From positions 1 through 64,000 of the forward strand of contig JASGKY010000038.1 in the NCBI GenBank assembly GCA_049840435.1: DNA of 64,000 bases. Reading direction: 5' to 3'. The stretch comes from JADLHS01 sp049840435 (GTDB lineage: Bacteria; Verrucomicrobiota; Verrucomicrobiia; Limisphaerales; JADLHS01). The first letter of the stretch is position 1; the number at the start of each line of letters is the position of its first letter. The notes beneath the pieces were generated by a model. It was given only the letters and a program-made list of their open reading frames with translations, did no database searches and was not told the DNA's origin. Both the position numbers and the translations under genes were made by a program. Shown here one piece after another: positions 9,323 to 16,695 of this stretch.

Positions 9323-9583
9323 ATCCTGCACCTGCTGGATGCCGATCAAACTGATGGCCTCCGTCACCGTGCTGAGTTTTGTGGAGAAACCGCAATACGC
9401 ACTGTTCGCGAACCGCAGCAACCGCGCCGTGAGATCGATGTCCTTCTCAATCGTGTCGCCGATCATGCTCAAGCTGCATTGCGGCGAGCGGAGCGCGGCT
9501 TCGATTTCCAAAATCAACGGGCCGTATGAACCGAGACTCGGAGGCGTGGCGAAGACCAGTTCCTCAATGGTGGGTGGTTTCAT
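9316..9583 (-). CDS. HDOD-domain protein, N-terminal fragment
   Basis: About 89 residues of an HDOD domain (a non-hydrolytic HD-related output domain found in signalling proteins). It shows the family's order: an N-terminal PPSLGSYGPLILEIEAAL segment, IEKDIDLTARLLRFANSAYCG, and AISLIGIQQVQDLL. A complete HDOD domain needs about 200 residues, so more than half is missing at the contig join. It begins 5 bases after the preceding small gene, so the two are probably co-transcribed. Confidence 0.8.
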
Positions 9584-9588
9584 CAGCG

Positions 9589-9924
9589 TTATTTGGCCGC
9601 CGGGCGGCTCGCGTTGCGCTTCAGCATCAACTTGAAGATTTCGACAAAGACCGGATCGGCGTCATCTGGCTTCCAAAACTGCGCCCGCAATTCCGTGGTC
9701 AGCTTTTCCAGCTTTTCGGGCGATAGCTTGGCCAGCGTATCCGTGTCGTCCCCCGCCCCGCTGGCCTGCACCTCGATTTCAGTAACTCCCCAAGCCTGCA
9801 AGATGCCGATCTGCCGGGCGCTGAGCGTGCAGCCGTTGGGAATAAGCAACATGTTGTCAATGTTGGTCACATCCCGGCTGACCACCATTCCTTCCTGCAA
9901 AAGTTCCGTTTTGATTCGGGGCAT
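9589..9924 (-). CDS. Small protein, probable partner of the HDOD protein
   Basis: A 111-residue soluble protein. The N-terminal 45 residues (EGMVVSRDVTN, LLIPNGCTLSARQIGILQAWG) resemble the short domain that precedes or accompanies HD-GYP and HDOD modules in signalling proteins. The C-terminal half is helical and charged (LSPEKLEKLTTELRAQF). It is immediately upstream of the HDOD gene on the same strand. The specific role is unknown. Confidence 0.75.
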   Translation of the reverse strand: MPRIKTELLQEGMVVSRDVTNIDNMLLIPNGCTLSARQIGILQAWGVTEIEVQASGAGDDTDTLAKLSPEKLEKLTTELRAQFWKPDDADPVFVEIFKLMLKRNASRPAAK

Positions 9925-10154
9925 GTTTGAAAACTAGGTTCGCGCAGGTTAGAAAGCACGCTCGCTCCACGCAATTGAAATAACCAACCCTTTGGCGTTG
10001 TGTGACCGCCGGATCGGATGACGAGTAACAACGCCATCCCGTCAAACGTGAAACATGAACTACCCCCCCGCCCCAAATACAAAACGGCGTGGTTCGCTCT
10101 CAAACCACGCCGCTCCGATTTCCGGCTTCAGGCTTTCGACCTTGGACTTCCGAC
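9925..10154. other. Intergenic region with no gene seen
   Basis: No convincing frame on either strand. It holds the promoter region of the 9,924-9,316 gene pair and the hairpin listed separately. Confidence 0.5.
10085..10112 (-). terminator. Rho-independent terminator of the fibronectin-III gene
   Basis: CGGCGTGGTT and AACCACGCCG pair as a ten-base stem around an eight-base loop. On the minus strand it is followed by TTTTGT. It lies 42 bases past the stop codon of the broken fibronectin-III gene, in the expected orientation. Confidence 0.75.
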
Positions 10155-10769
10155 TTACGTGGCCATGTGCGACACCGGATCACTCCAATCGGAGTAACCC
10201 GTATGCCGCCCACCGACCGCGTCTGCAGTTCATACCACGTGCCGGGACCAGCGGCTCCACCAACATGCGCCGGGCCTTGGTATGCACGCCCCCGCTCTGA
10301 TACGGATTCGTGCCCGACCGATACCGCACTTCATGCGCTTTGGCGTTCGCATCACTGTCCGCGGACAACATCAACTTCGTGCTCTGGAAGTTGTCCACGT
10401 TGATGATCACGGGTTTTGCCAGCGGCGCAGAGGTCCGATTCGGTACTGGCGGAATCGTAACCCGACGACAACAGCAACGGCTGGTTCGTCCCGGCGAGCG
10501 TTTGCACAAAACTCGCATTCTGCCCGCAACGCCGCGAGCAACGCCGTCCGCGCCAGGTTCTTCTCCGCCGTGGCCAGCTTGCCGCCGTTGACCATCGCCG
10601 CCAGCTTGGCGATGAAGTCGCTCCGCAATGTTCCGAGGGCGACCGGACTCACCGGCGCGTCCACGAATGCGGGCAGGCCCAGTCCCGCGATCACGCCGTT
10701 GGCGAAATCGCCCAATGCTCCGTCCGCAAGTTTTACGAACGCGAGTGATACCCTGTAGTTGATGACCAT
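10155..10769 (-). pseudogene. Short fibronectin-III domain protein gene with about four frameshifts
   Basis: Pieced together across frames, the product reads MVINYRVSLAFVKLADGAL, VAALGTLRSD-type helical sequence, KNLARTALLAALRAECEF, VQTLAGTNQPLLLSSGYDSA, NRTSAPLAKPVI, then a fibronectin-III core ending GYSDWSDPVSHMAT and a stop at 10,155. The total of about 205 residues matches a small family common in Verrucomicrobiota, which has a helical N-terminus and one Fn3 domain with this C-terminal motif. Breaks lie near 10,505 (one extra T in a T-run), 10,445 (GGTA for GGA), 10,240 (one G lost) and 10,200 (two extra bases). Four lesions in 300 bases could be real decay, but each is a typical consensus error. 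Parts can be translated only by switching frame. Confidence 0.75.
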
Positions 10770-10926
10770 ACTATTTTGTTTCCGTTGTGAGGCTTTGGTT
10801 GACCGTTGATACAACCGAACACAGCAGGAAAGCCGCGAAGAGGCTGCGTCTCATTCGAGACGGTGCGGTTAGATCCGTTCGTAATTTTTGTCTTAGCAAA
10901 CGCGTTGCCAACCGCGCCCACCGGAT

Positions 10927-11271
10927 TTAGGCCGGAACATTTTCCCGCCCTGCAAAAATTCCCGCGCCACCGGCCACCGCAACGTAAACCCCATCACTCC
11001 ACAATCCGTGGTAGCCCCCGTCGCCAAGCGCACCGGAAAAGGCTTCAAGCAAGTTTGCGCGACGGTTTTTCTCACCGGAAAAACTCTCAAGCAACCTTGC
11101 CGAAACATTTTGCAAGGTTGCAAAACCTTGGCGCAAACTTGAAAAACGTTTTTGCAACCTTGCCGGGACTTTAAGCGGCATTGAAAAACGTTTTTGCTTC
11201 CCTGCTTGAGCCTTAAACCAACCAGGAGAAAGATTTTTGTTCCTTGAAAAACTCCGGAGCAAGGCCGCCAA
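10927..11271 (-). repeat. Low-complexity repeat zone with an open frame
   Basis: Short related units recur, including GAAAAACGTTTTTGC at 11,141 and 11,183 and several variants of GCAAGGTTGCAAAA. Each has a small internal palindrome. The minus strand is open for 114 residues with a repeated Leu/Gln/Phe/Ser pattern (LQKRFSSLRQGFATLQNVSA), and a second overlapping frame is open too. I think this is a repeat array whose composition leaves frames open, but a small helical repeat protein cannot be excluded. The flanks 10,770-10,926 and 11,290-11,470 show nothing recognisable. Confidence 0.4.
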
Positions 11272-11470
11272 AAGCTTTTTGTTCCCGCAAAAATATCATT
11301 CCGCCCTCCCGCCGCCGCGCTCGGGCCTGATCCCAAGGCTGCGCTTTGTCAAAAGGCGAGGCAACCCCCTATCCAAGATTTACACGCTACCAAAGTATAG
11401 GGTGACCGAGCGCGTCTCACAGAAAGAGCCTTCCCCGCCTAAATCTTGATCCTGGAACCCAGCTCATAAT

Positions 11471-11528
11471 GGTAGGGCGGCGTTGCTGCGCCGCCCAAAA
11501 GTAAGCAAAGCGGCAGCTTTGCCCTACC
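11471..11528. repeat. REP-like nested palindrome
   Basis: An outer inverted pair, GGTAGGGC (11,471) and GCCCTACC (11,521), encloses a hairpin GGCGGCGTTGCTGCGCCGCC and a second small hairpin AAAGCGGCAGCTTT. This architecture resembles the repetitive extragenic palindromes scattered through verrucomicrobial genomes. It lies outside any gene. Confidence 0.6.
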
Positions 11529-11569
11529 AAGGGAGTGATCTATGAGATGAGTGTTAATCGTACACTTTG

Positions 11570-11809
11570 TTACCCCAACGGGGTAAAATCATTCAGCCCG
11601 GGGTTGGAGGTCCGAGCCGGTCAGGCGAGGAACGACTACCCCCGGGAACACGAAAACAAATTTAACAACCCCAACGGGGTTGCATCGTCCCGCGCCTGAC
11701 CAATGCTGCAACCCCTTCAGGGTTGGGGGAGAAACTACACGTTACCCAGGGTAGGCTCGCGGCCTACGCCAACCCTGGGCTGAACGATGAAACGCCGTTG
11801 GCGTTTTCA
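11570..11809. repeat. Cluster of short GC-rich palindromes
   Basis: At least five short palindromes lie within 240 bases: TTACCCCAACGGGGTAA (11,570), CAACCCCAACGGGGTTG (11,666), CAACCCCTTCAGGGTTG (11,709), GTAGGCTCGCGGCCTAC (11,751) inside a larger CCAGGGT/ACCCTGG pair, and AACGCCGTTGGCGTT (11,792). They are variants of one C4/G4 hairpin theme. A REP/BIME-like intergenic element is the likeliest reading. No gene is seen here. Confidence 0.6.
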
Positions 11810-12212
11810 ATTCGGCCCTTCCACGATTATGATTCCGGCGGGAGGCTGTTGGCGCCGCCGGCGACGCGGGCGTCGCTTCTACTTTCCTGCGGACTCATCG
11901 GCCACTCGCCCGGTCGCGTTCCAAACGCGCCGGGGAATTGTAGGTGCGCCATCAGCGCAATTGCAGTTGAATGCTCTTGTGATCAGAAGTGATGAGCGCT
12001 GGTTTTTTCGAATGAACGACTCCCGCAGGTTTCAAGCTTGCGCGACCGAAAACCAACCCCTCTACTTAGAGCAGCACCCTGCTCCGCAAATAATTTATGA
12101 TCCGCCACGCAACCGGTTTGATCGGTGTAACGGTTGAGAATTTTTCGCAACAAATCGCGGCGCTACAGAATGCGCCAGACAAGAATACCAGCGCAAAGCG
12201 CTAAGGAAAAAC
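11810..12212. other. Intergenic region, nothing recognised
   Basis: I see no supported gene. The frames present lack ribosome sites and family resemblance. The right end contains the promoter region and the AAGGA ribosome site of the small-gene operon that starts at 12,213. Confidence 0.4.
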
Positions 12213-12437
12213 GTGCCACCAAACTGTTCCAAGTGCGGCGTCGGAATGGAGACGGGCTTCGTCCTCGATCTGGGCCACGGCAATGTAAAACATCTGCCGA
12301 CTTGGGTTGCGGGCGAGCCGGAAAGCGGTTTTTGGACCGGACTTAAAACAAACAATCGAGCCAACCTAGAAGTCCGGACTTACCGGTGTCCAAAGTGCGG
12401 TTTGCTCGAATCATACGCGCTGAATCCAGCGCACTAG
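12213..12437 (+). CDS. Zinc-ribbon protein (DUF6487-like)
   Basis: A 74-residue protein with two zinc-binding pairs: CSKCG at residues 5-9 and CPKCG near residue 60. Between them lies VAGEPESGFWTG, a pattern seen in small bacterial zinc-ribbon proteins of unknown role that contain a conserved W-x-x-G/E-P-E segment. It starts with GTG behind an AAGGA ribosome site. It is the first of five closely spaced plus-strand genes ending at 13,995. Confidence 0.75.
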   Translation: MPPNCSKCGVGMETGFVLDLGHGNVKHLPTWVAGEPESGFWTGLKTNNRANLEVRTYRCPKCGLLESYALNPAH

Positions 12438-12447
12438 AAAGGCAGAT

Positions 12448-12717
12448 ATGGGCTGGGGTAGAATGTTCTTACTTGGCAACGTCGGACAACAACTTGACAT
12501 TGGCGACCTCGAACGGGTCGTGCGCGACATGCAGGATGAGGTGATGAGCACGCAACGTTCGGATGTGGACCAGGACAAAAGTATCGCGTTGTTGCGGCGG
12601 GAAAATCGCGAGCTGAAACTGTATCTGGCGACCGTGGTGCGATTGCTGGTGGCCAAGGGCGTGCTCAAAGCGGAAGAAGTTGAAACCACCGTGGGGGTGG
12701 TTGATCCGAAAGCTTAA
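12448..12717 (+). CDS. Small coiled-coil protein, unknown function
   Basis: 89 residues, mostly helical and charged, with heptad-like spacing in DLERVVRDMQDEVM and KSIALLRRENRELKLYLATV. The N-terminus MGWGRMFLLGNVGQ is mildly hydrophobic. The ATG is 10 bases after the previous stop, with AAAGG upstream. I do not recognise a family. Its position suggests co-transcription with the zinc-ribbon and PLDc_N-type genes. Confidence 0.65.
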   Translation: MGWGRMFLLGNVGQQLDIGDLERVVRDMQDEVMSTQRSDVDQDKSIALLRRENRELKLYLATVVRLLVAKGVLKAEEVETTVGVVDPKA

Positions 12718-12730
12718 CAAAAGGAAACCT

Positions 12731-12979
12731 ATGTTCGCAGCTATGTTGGGCGGTTTTGAAGTCATCCTGATCCTGGCGGGAGTGGTCATGCCACTGGTCT
12801 TGGCGCTGTTCGCCTTTTGGATCTGGATGCTGGTTCACGCCATCCAGAACCAAGGCCTGACGGACGGCGAGAAGATCGGCTGGGTGGTGGCCATCGCGGT
12901 GGTGCATTTCCTCGGAGCACTTTTGTATTTCTTCATCGGCCGGCCCAAAGGAAAATTACCGGCCCGGAGCGCGACCTGA
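12731..12979 (+). CDS. PLDc_N-like two-helix membrane protein
   Basis: 82 residues with two transmembrane helices: residues 10-36 (ILILAGVVMPLVLALFAFW, then IWMLVHAI) and 50-70 (WVVAIAVVHFLGALLYFF). These are joined by a short loop with the N-Q-x-L-x-D pattern and followed by a basic tail (GRPKGK). This matches the phospholipase-D-nuclease N-terminal (PLDc_N) two-helix family, which usually occurs alone as a small membrane protein of unknown role. The start at 12,731 follows an AAAAGGAAAC ribosome site. Confidence 0.75.
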   Translation: MFAAMLGGFEVILILAGVVMPLVLALFAFWIWMLVHAIQNQGLTDGEKIGWVVAIAVVHFLGALLYFFIGRPKGKLPARSAT

Positions 12980-12987
12980 GGTTTTTC

Positions 12988-13311
12988 ATGACCGAGCCAT
13001 TGATCATCGGCAGCAACGGTTACGTGTCGCGGATTGACCCCAGCACCGGGCGGGAACTTTGGCGAACCAAATTGTTGCCCGGATTGTTTGGGGGATCAAG
13101 CTGCACTGATGTGGCGGTGCTGCTGCGCGGCCAGTGGATTTTTGCGGGCACTCACGGGCATTTGTTCTGCCTGGATTTGAACTCCGGCCAGATCTTGTGG
13201 CGCAATGAATTAAAAGGCATGGGCTATAATGATGTGGCATTGACAATGGAAGGTGTCGCCGTTCAATTTTTGACAAAGACCGTCCCGACCAACAATACCA
13301 CCGCGAATTGA
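12988..13311 (+). CDS. Short PQQ-like beta-propeller repeat protein
   Basis: 107 residues with two PQQ-type repeat signatures, VSRIDPSTGRELWRTKL and FCLDLNSGQILWRNEL, each a D-x-x-x-G-x-x-x-W blade motif. A full propeller needs six to eight blades, so this is either a two- or three-blade fragment or a minimal protein. There is no signal peptide. It begins 8 bases after the preceding gene and ends 3 bases before the next one. Confidence 0.7.
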   Translation: MTEPLIIGSNGYVSRIDPSTGRELWRTKLLPGLFGGSSCTDVAVLLRGQWIFAGTHGHLFCLDLNSGQILWRNELKGMGYNDVALTMEGVAVQFLTKTVPTNNTTAN

Positions 13312-13314
13312 TTC

Positions 13315-13995
13315 ATGAACGAAGCGGCCCTCCAACTCTGGCTCAAGCGCAAGAAATCCTCGGGGGCAACGGCACGCGGTCTGACGGCGTTCATGGCATT
13401 GCTGGGCGGGTTGTTGATTCTGTTTTTCACGTTCTGGTTCACTTACGCCATCATCTGGTTTGGTGTTCCGGGGATCTCGGCGGTGACCGAATTGGCCTTC
13501 AGTAAAAAACTAAAGCTGACGCATGAATGGCGGCTGATAGTGAGCGGGGGTTTTCTGGCGTTGCTGTTCATTCAACATCTGCGCACCAGCCCATGGCATT
13601 GGGGCGATTACGCCGAGGCTAACTATGTTGCCGCTCCGGGACTGCAAGCGGTGACGGGTGTGTCTGGAAGTTTTGCTTCGATCCTCGCGCATCCCGGCGC
13701 GTCCGCCAATATGATCGCCGACATTCTCCTGAGCGGCCCCAGACTGGTCACAGGCGCTTGGAAACTTTGGCGCGAGTCCCGGCAGTTGGGGGCCGTTGAT
13801 GAGGATGGGTGTGCGCAACTGCTCAGCTTTCTAGCGAGTCGCGCCGGCGCGGTTTCGTACGAGGAGTTGCGCGAAGCCGGCTGGGAGTCGTGGTTCGGTC
13901 AGTTGCGTTACATCGAAGGCGTGGTCTTTTTGGAAAAGGGCATCAGCCTGAGCGCGGAATTACGGCAAGAGTTGGGGCTGCTGGCAGCAAACTGA
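13315..13995 (+). CDS. Membrane protein of unknown function
   Basis: 226 residues. Two transmembrane helices are clear: about 24-50 (ALLGGLLILFFTFWF) and 73-88 (LIVSGGFLALLFIQH). A soluble C-terminal domain from about 140 contains LSFLASRAGAVSYEELREA, which could form a winged-helix-like fold, and ends in SAELRQELGLL. I do not recognise the family. It is the last gene of the operon beginning at 12,213. Confidence 0.7.
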   Translation: MNEAALQLWLKRKKSSGATARGLTAFMALLGGLLILFFTFWFTYAIIWFGVPGISAVTELAFSKKLKLTHEWRLIVSGGFLALLFIQHLRTSPWHWGDYAEANYVAAPGLQAVTGVSGSFASILAHPGASANMIADILLSGPRLVTGAWKLWRESRQLGAVDEDGCAQLLSFLASRAGAVSYEELREAGWESWFGQLRYIEGVVFLEKGISLSAELRQELGLLAAN

Positions 13996-14171
13996 TTGTC
14001 GGAGGCTGTTCGCAGCCATCATGGAAGCCGATACGTTGTCCTAAACCGGCGCATCCCAGAAGCCCCGCTCAAAATTCCCGGGCCGCCGCTCCGCGTCCAT
14101 CTCCCAAATCCCGGGGAGCGCGGGCGATAGTCCCCTGCTTTGCCTCGAAGCCATCTCATAAATGCCATTGC

Positions 14172-14250
14172 TTCTGTAGCGGCGGTTGTGACCGCCGATT
14201 TCCAGCCCTACTCGCACGCGGCACGGCGCTCACTGAACGTCGCTACATTT
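14172..14250. repeat. REP-like inverted repeat in an intergenic gap
   Basis: TGTAGCG (14,175) pairs with CGCTACA (14,241) as an outer stem, with an inner hairpin GGCGGTTGTGACCGCC next to the left arm. It resembles the nested palindrome at 11,471. The surrounding 13,996-14,271 holds no gene. Confidence 0.5.
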
Positions 14251-14271
14251 AGGTGATGGGTTCTATTAACG

Positions 14272-14430
14272 TCAGGCGTTATTCCGACTGCGGACGACTT
14301 GAAAAATTCCCCAAACAAGCAAGGCGACTCCGATCACAACCAAGCCAGCAGTGCTATTAGTGCCCCGCAAAGCCAGCTTTCCCGAAGCGCCCCCGATGAT
14401 CATGACCAGCCCGATGATGATGCTCCACAT
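14272..14430 (-). CDS. Small membrane protein (52 residues)
   Basis: Starts at ATG 14,430 behind GAAAGGA. It has two hydrophobic segments (SIIIGLVMIIGGASG; GLVVIGVALLVWGIFQVV) and a basic C-terminus (RSRNN). Small two-helix proteins of this kind are common and unassigned. A preceding open frame (14,441-14,644) ends 10 bases upstream, so the two may form a pair. Confidence 0.55.
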   Translation of the reverse strand: MWSIIIGLVMIIGGASGKLALRGTNSTAGLVVIGVALLVWGIFQVVRSRNNA

Positions 14431-14440
14431 GGTTATCCTT

Positions 14441-14644
14441 TCAATTAGCGCGGCAACGAATGAAACGGTGCAAAATGTAAAACGCGATGGCAAGCGGGAT
14501 GTCGGGAATCCAAGGTGATGCGAAGAAGTACCATGTTGCACCAATCAACCCGATGCAGAAAGGTGTGTTTATGACATTTATGTGTGCGCGCAAAACGTTT
14601 TTCCCCTTGTTATCAACCGGATTAGCGACGCAAAATCTGCTCAT
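14441..14644 (-). CDS. Possible small membrane protein
   Basis: 67 residues from the ATG at 14,644. The C-terminal half is hydrophobic (FCIGLIGATWYFFASP, then IPLAIAFYILHRF). The first 25 residues look random and the start is uncertain; an ATG near residue 21 of this frame is missing, so a GTG/ATT start cannot be excluded. It is kept because it sits directly upstream of a better-supported small membrane gene. Confidence 0.35.
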   Translation of the reverse strand: MSRFCVANPVDNKGKNVLRAHINVINTPFCIGLIGATWYFFASPWIPDIPLAIAFYILHRFIRCRAN

Positions 14645-14739
14645 GAACATTCGCAAGACTGTTGATGTTTAGGGATGATTAGCCTTGAGCAAAAGACGAG
14701 TTGTCCCGGCCACAGGTTGTCTGGATTTTTAGGCGCATC

Positions 14740-16572
14740 ATGAAAGCTCAAAACAAAGATCTCCCCCCCAACCACTTTGTCACCGACTGGGTCCGCGACA
14801 TGGCCGCCCTGTGCCAACCTGATCACATTCATTGGTGTGACGGTTCCGAAGCCGAAGACAAGTTGATGCGCGATCTGATCGTGAAATCCGGCGCCGGCCT
14901 GTGGCTTAATCCCGACCTCCGCCCAAACTCTTTGCTGGTCCGCAGCGACCCCCGCGACGTGGCACGCGTCGAACAGCGCACGTTCATCTGCTCCAAATCA
15001 CCCAAGGACGCCGGCCCCACCAACAATTGGGAAGCGCCCGCGGTCATGAAGACCAAGTTGAACGGCTTGTTCAGCGGTTGCATGAAGGGCCGCACGATGT
15101 ACGTCATTCCCTTCAGCATGGGCCCGATCGGGTCGCCCATTGCGCAATACGGTATTGAATTGTCCGACAGTCCCTACGTCGTGGCCAACATGCGCATCAT
15201 GACCCGCATGGGCGCGACCGTGTATGAGCAGATTGACAAGACCGGCGACTTCGTGAAGTGCCTGCACTCCGTCGGGATGCCGCTCGCCGCAGGGGCCAAG
15301 GATGTGGCGTGGCCGTGCAATCCCGAGAACACTTACATCACGCATTTCCCGGAAGACCGGCTCATCATGAGTTTCGGCTCTGGCTACGGTGGCAACGCGC
15401 TGCTCGGCAAAAAATGCTTCGCGCTCCGCATCGCCTCGGCCATGGCCCGCGACGAGGGCTGGATGGCAGAACACATGTTGATCCTGGGCGTGAAAGATCC
15501 GTCCGGCAAAAAGACCTACGTCTCCGCCGCTTTTCCGAGCGCGTGCGGCAAGACGAACTTTGCCATGCTCATTCCGCCGCAACATCTCAAGGAGCAAGGC
15601 TGGGAAGTCACTTGCATCGGCGACGATATTGCCTGGATCAAACCCGGCAAGGACGGTCACCTGCACGCCATCAATCCGGAAGCGGGTTTCTTCGGCGTCG
15701 CGCCCGGCACCTCTTACAGCAGCAACCCGATGGCGATGGACTCCATCAAACGCGATACGATCTTCACCAACGTCGCGCTCACCGACGATGGCGATGTGTG
15801 GTGGGAAGGCATGACCAAGACGCCGCCCGCCCATTTGATTGATTGGAAAGGCAAAGATTGGACGCCCGAATCAAAAGATGCAGACGGCAAGCATCACCCG
15901 ACCAGCCACCCGAACAGCCGCTTCACCGCACCGGCCAAGAACTGCCCGATCATTGACCCCGATTGGGAAAATCCTGCCGGCGTCAAAATCAGCGCGATGA
16001 TTTTCGGTGGCCGCCGCGCTACGACCATGCCGCTGATCTTCCAAGCGTTCAACTGGGTGCACGGAGTGTATCTTGGGGCCACTGTCGGTTCGGAAATGAC
16101 TGCGGCCGCCGCTGGCACGCTCGGCCAGGTCCGTCGCGATCCGATGGCCATGCTGCCGTTCTGCGGCTACAACATGGGAGATTACTTCTCTCACTGGTTG
16201 GAAATGCGCCGGCACGTCAAGCATCTGCCTCGGATCTTCCACGTGAATTGGTTTCGCAAGAACGAGCACGGCAAGTTCCTCTGGCCCGGTTACGGCGAGA
16301 ACATGCGCGTGTTGAAATGGATCGTGCAACGCTGCCAGATGGGCGCGCACGCCATCGAAACCTCCATCGGCTGGGTGCCGGAATATCAAGACCTCGACAT
16401 GAAGGGATTGGAAGGCGAAATCACGCCCGAGAAATTTGCCGAGGTGCAGAAGATTGACGAGGCCGAATGGCATCGCGAACTGGTCATGCAAGACGAGCTC
16501 TTTATCAAGCTCTACTCGCACCTGCCCAAGGAACTCGTGTTCCAGCGCGAGCTGCTGATCTCCCGGCTGTAG
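14740..16572 (+). CDS. pckG: Phosphoenolpyruvate carboxykinase (GTP)
   Basis: A 610-residue cytosolic enzyme converting oxaloacetate and GTP to PEP, CO2 and GDP, the entry step of gluconeogenesis. The GTP-type signature FPSACGKTN (residues 265-273) supplies the phosphate-binding loop with the reactive Cys269 and Lys271. GDDIAW (metal binding) and the GTP-type region FGVAPGTS follow. Length is normal for the GTP class (600-640), whereas the ATP class is about 540. The start at ATG 14,740 yields the typical N-terminus NHFVTDWV. The GTP form is common in Verrucomicrobiota. A strong hairpin follows the stop. Confidence 0.97.
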   Translation: MKAQNKDLPPNHFVTDWVRDMAALCQPDHIHWCDGSEAEDKLMRDLIVKSGAGLWLNPDLRPNSLLVRSDPRDVARVEQRTFICSKSPKDAGPTNNWEAPAVMKTKLNGLFSGCMKGRTMYVIPFSMGPIGSPIAQYGIELSDSPYVVANMRIMTRMGATVYEQIDKTGDFVKCLHSVGMPLAAGAKDVAWPCNPENTYITHFPEDRLIMSFGSGYGGNALLGKKCFALRIASAMARDEGWMAEHMLILGVKDPSGKKTYVSAAFPSACGKTNFAMLIPPQHLKEQGWEVTCIGDDIAWIKPGKDGHLHAINPEAGFFGVAPGTSYSSNPMAMDSIKRDTIFTNVALTDDGDVWWEGMTKTPPAHLIDWKGKDWTPESKDADGKHHPTSHPNSRFTAPAKNCPIIDPDWENPAGVKISAMIFGGRRATTMPLIFQAFNWVHGVYLGATVGSEMTAAAAGTLGQVRRDPMAMLPFCGYNMGDYFSHWLEMRRHVKHLPRIFHVNWFRKNEHGKFLWPGYGENMRVLKWIVQRCQMGAHAIETSIGWVPEYQDLDMKGLEGEITPEKFAEVQKIDEAEWHRELVMQDELFIKLYSHLPKELVFQRELLISRL

Positions 16573-16615
16573 CACATGGCCGTCGCAGTCACTGATGATC
16601 AATCACCGCAAACCA

Positions 16616-16660
16616 GAAACCCCTCCTCAAGCCGCCAAGCTTGGGCGAGGGGTTTCCCTT
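16616..16660 (+). terminator. Rho-independent terminator after pckG
   Basis: GAAACCCCTC (16,616) and GAGGGGTTTC (16,647) form a perfect ten-base stem with a loop of about 21 bases that can form its own small stem. The bases CCTTT follow. It separates pckG from the downstream oxidoreductase gene. Confidence 0.75.
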
Positions 16661-16695
16661 TGGCCGTCGGCCGAAATTTTTATTCCCTAATTAAA

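Noticed and set aside
9300..9330. Horizontal transfer boundary or phage integration site
   Set aside because: No integrase, tRNA, direct repeat or insertion sequence, and both genes are truncated at the same position.
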